Shown piece by piece: positions 63,665-64,000 of a DNA stretch of 64,000 nucleotides. The stretch comes from Clostridia bacterium. GTDB lineage: Bacteria > Bacillota > Clostridia > Lachnospirales > Lachnospiraceae. The position numbers and the translations under genes are program-made. Below the pieces are notes generated by a model. The model did no database searches. It was given only the letters and a program-made list of their open reading frames with translations, and had not been told where the DNA came from. Location: NCBI GenBank assembly GCA_910575625.1, contig CAJTFD010000012.1, positions 1 to 64,000 of the forward strand, written 5' to 3'. Position 1 is the first letter of the stretch. Every line of letters begins with the position of its first letter.

Positions 63665-63766
63665 ATGAAGGATGCAGCAGGAAAGGTCGGGCGGATTCGG
63701 GTGGGCGAGTTCAATAAAGCATTGTTAGAGAGGTCAGAGGCGTTAGACATGATTATGCCCGCTTAG
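63665..63766 (+). CDS. Very small hypothetical peptide
   Basis: A possible 33-residue frame (MKDAAGKVGRIRVGEFNKAL to the stop TAG after MIMPA), with GGAAGGAG 16 bases upstream and no homology I know. Marginal; it overlaps no stronger alternative. Confidence 0.3.
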   Translation: MKDAAGKVGRIRVGEFNKALLERSEALDMIMPA

Positions 63767-63825
63767 GTGCGTATGCGCCCAGGAAGCGGCTCCTACATGT
63801 GGATTATAAAGAAAAAGGCCAGGAC

Positions 63826-64000
63826 ATGAACCGTAGCCATGTACTCTATCAGCCGTCGGGCATAGACGATAAACAGATGATCGCTATGGTGATGGAGGCG
63901 TATAAGGAGCGGGGATGCACAGTCTCTGCTATCATCGAAGTGGATGATGGTCTCAGGATGATAGGTGTGCATTATGTCCGCCCGGGATTCCTGGAAGAAT
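63826..64000 (+). CDS. Partial hypothetical protein, cut at the window end
   Basis: An open frame starting at ATG 63826 (MNRSHVLYQPSGIDDKQM) runs past the end. Upstream codons stay in frame from 63718; a GTG at 63799 is an alternative start. No domain recognised. Confidence 0.4.
   Translation, partial: MNRSHVLYQPSGIDDKQMIAMVMEAYKERGCTVSAIIEVDDGLRMIGVHYVRPGFLEE

Overview
The window looks like a chromosomal segment of a Gram-positive anaerobe of the class Clostridia, most likely a Lachnospiraceae-type gut bacterium. The signs are near-perfect AGGAGG ribosome binding sites, frequent TTG/GTG starts, a Gram-positive-type SOS box before recA, an L20-type leader before infC-rpmI-rplT, and families typical of that group (DUF4364, DUF6110, TIGR03960/TIGR03936 radical SAM pair, PduL). 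This assignment is inferred from gene content and was not checked by any search.

0-24 kb is mostly core genome. In order it holds a lipoprotein, infC-rpmI-rplT with an attenuated leader, a polysaccharide deacetylase, xerD, a YhcC-type radical SAM protein, a DUF4364 regulator, rarA, sfsA, a metallopeptidase-like protein with an odd start, tRNA-Ala(GGC), a PHP hydrolase and a TrpR-like YerC protein. Next come a metal P-type ATPase operon with two tiny companions, a LysR regulator facing a siroheme/4Fe-4S reductase-like gene, a PAP2-type membrane protein, pduL, and a ComEA/two-component/GerMN/ComEC/holA run. 24-31 kb holds an unusual chain of hairpins, rpsT, a membrane protein, rho, LexA-controlled recA with a very long tail, recX and a DUF606 (YdcZ) family transporter.

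31-39 kb is an accessory methylamine/betaine-type region. A TetR regulator and a downstream operon share an operator motif. The operon has two non-pyrrolysine MttB-family methyltransferases, an MFS carrier and a BCCT carrier broken by a deletion/frameshift; a decayed M13 peptidase lies just upstream. 39-44.6 kb is a radical SAM/RNase G operon. 44.7-48.6 kb is a compact sulfate-activation and sulfotransferase cassette (cysD, cysNC, sulfotransferase), the most interesting metabolic system here: it makes PAPS and appears to use it for sulfonation, with no PAPS reductase alongside. 48.7-57.1 kb has leuS, an SH3/NlpC-like secreted protein, a secreted serpin with a predicted Arg P1, a MOSC-MogA fusion, a split chromate transporter and a GH5 glycanase.

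From about 57.25 kb to the end of the window is an integrative element of satellite/PICI-like layout: integrase, a type I toxin with antisense RNA, a 1.2-kb hairpin-rich non-coding tract, divergent CI/Cro-like regulators, a wHTH protein, a PrimPol-helicase replication protein, and an iteron cluster that begins inside the end of the replication gene. Its right end lies outside the window. Two families of palindromic, MITE-like repeats are scattered through the core part.
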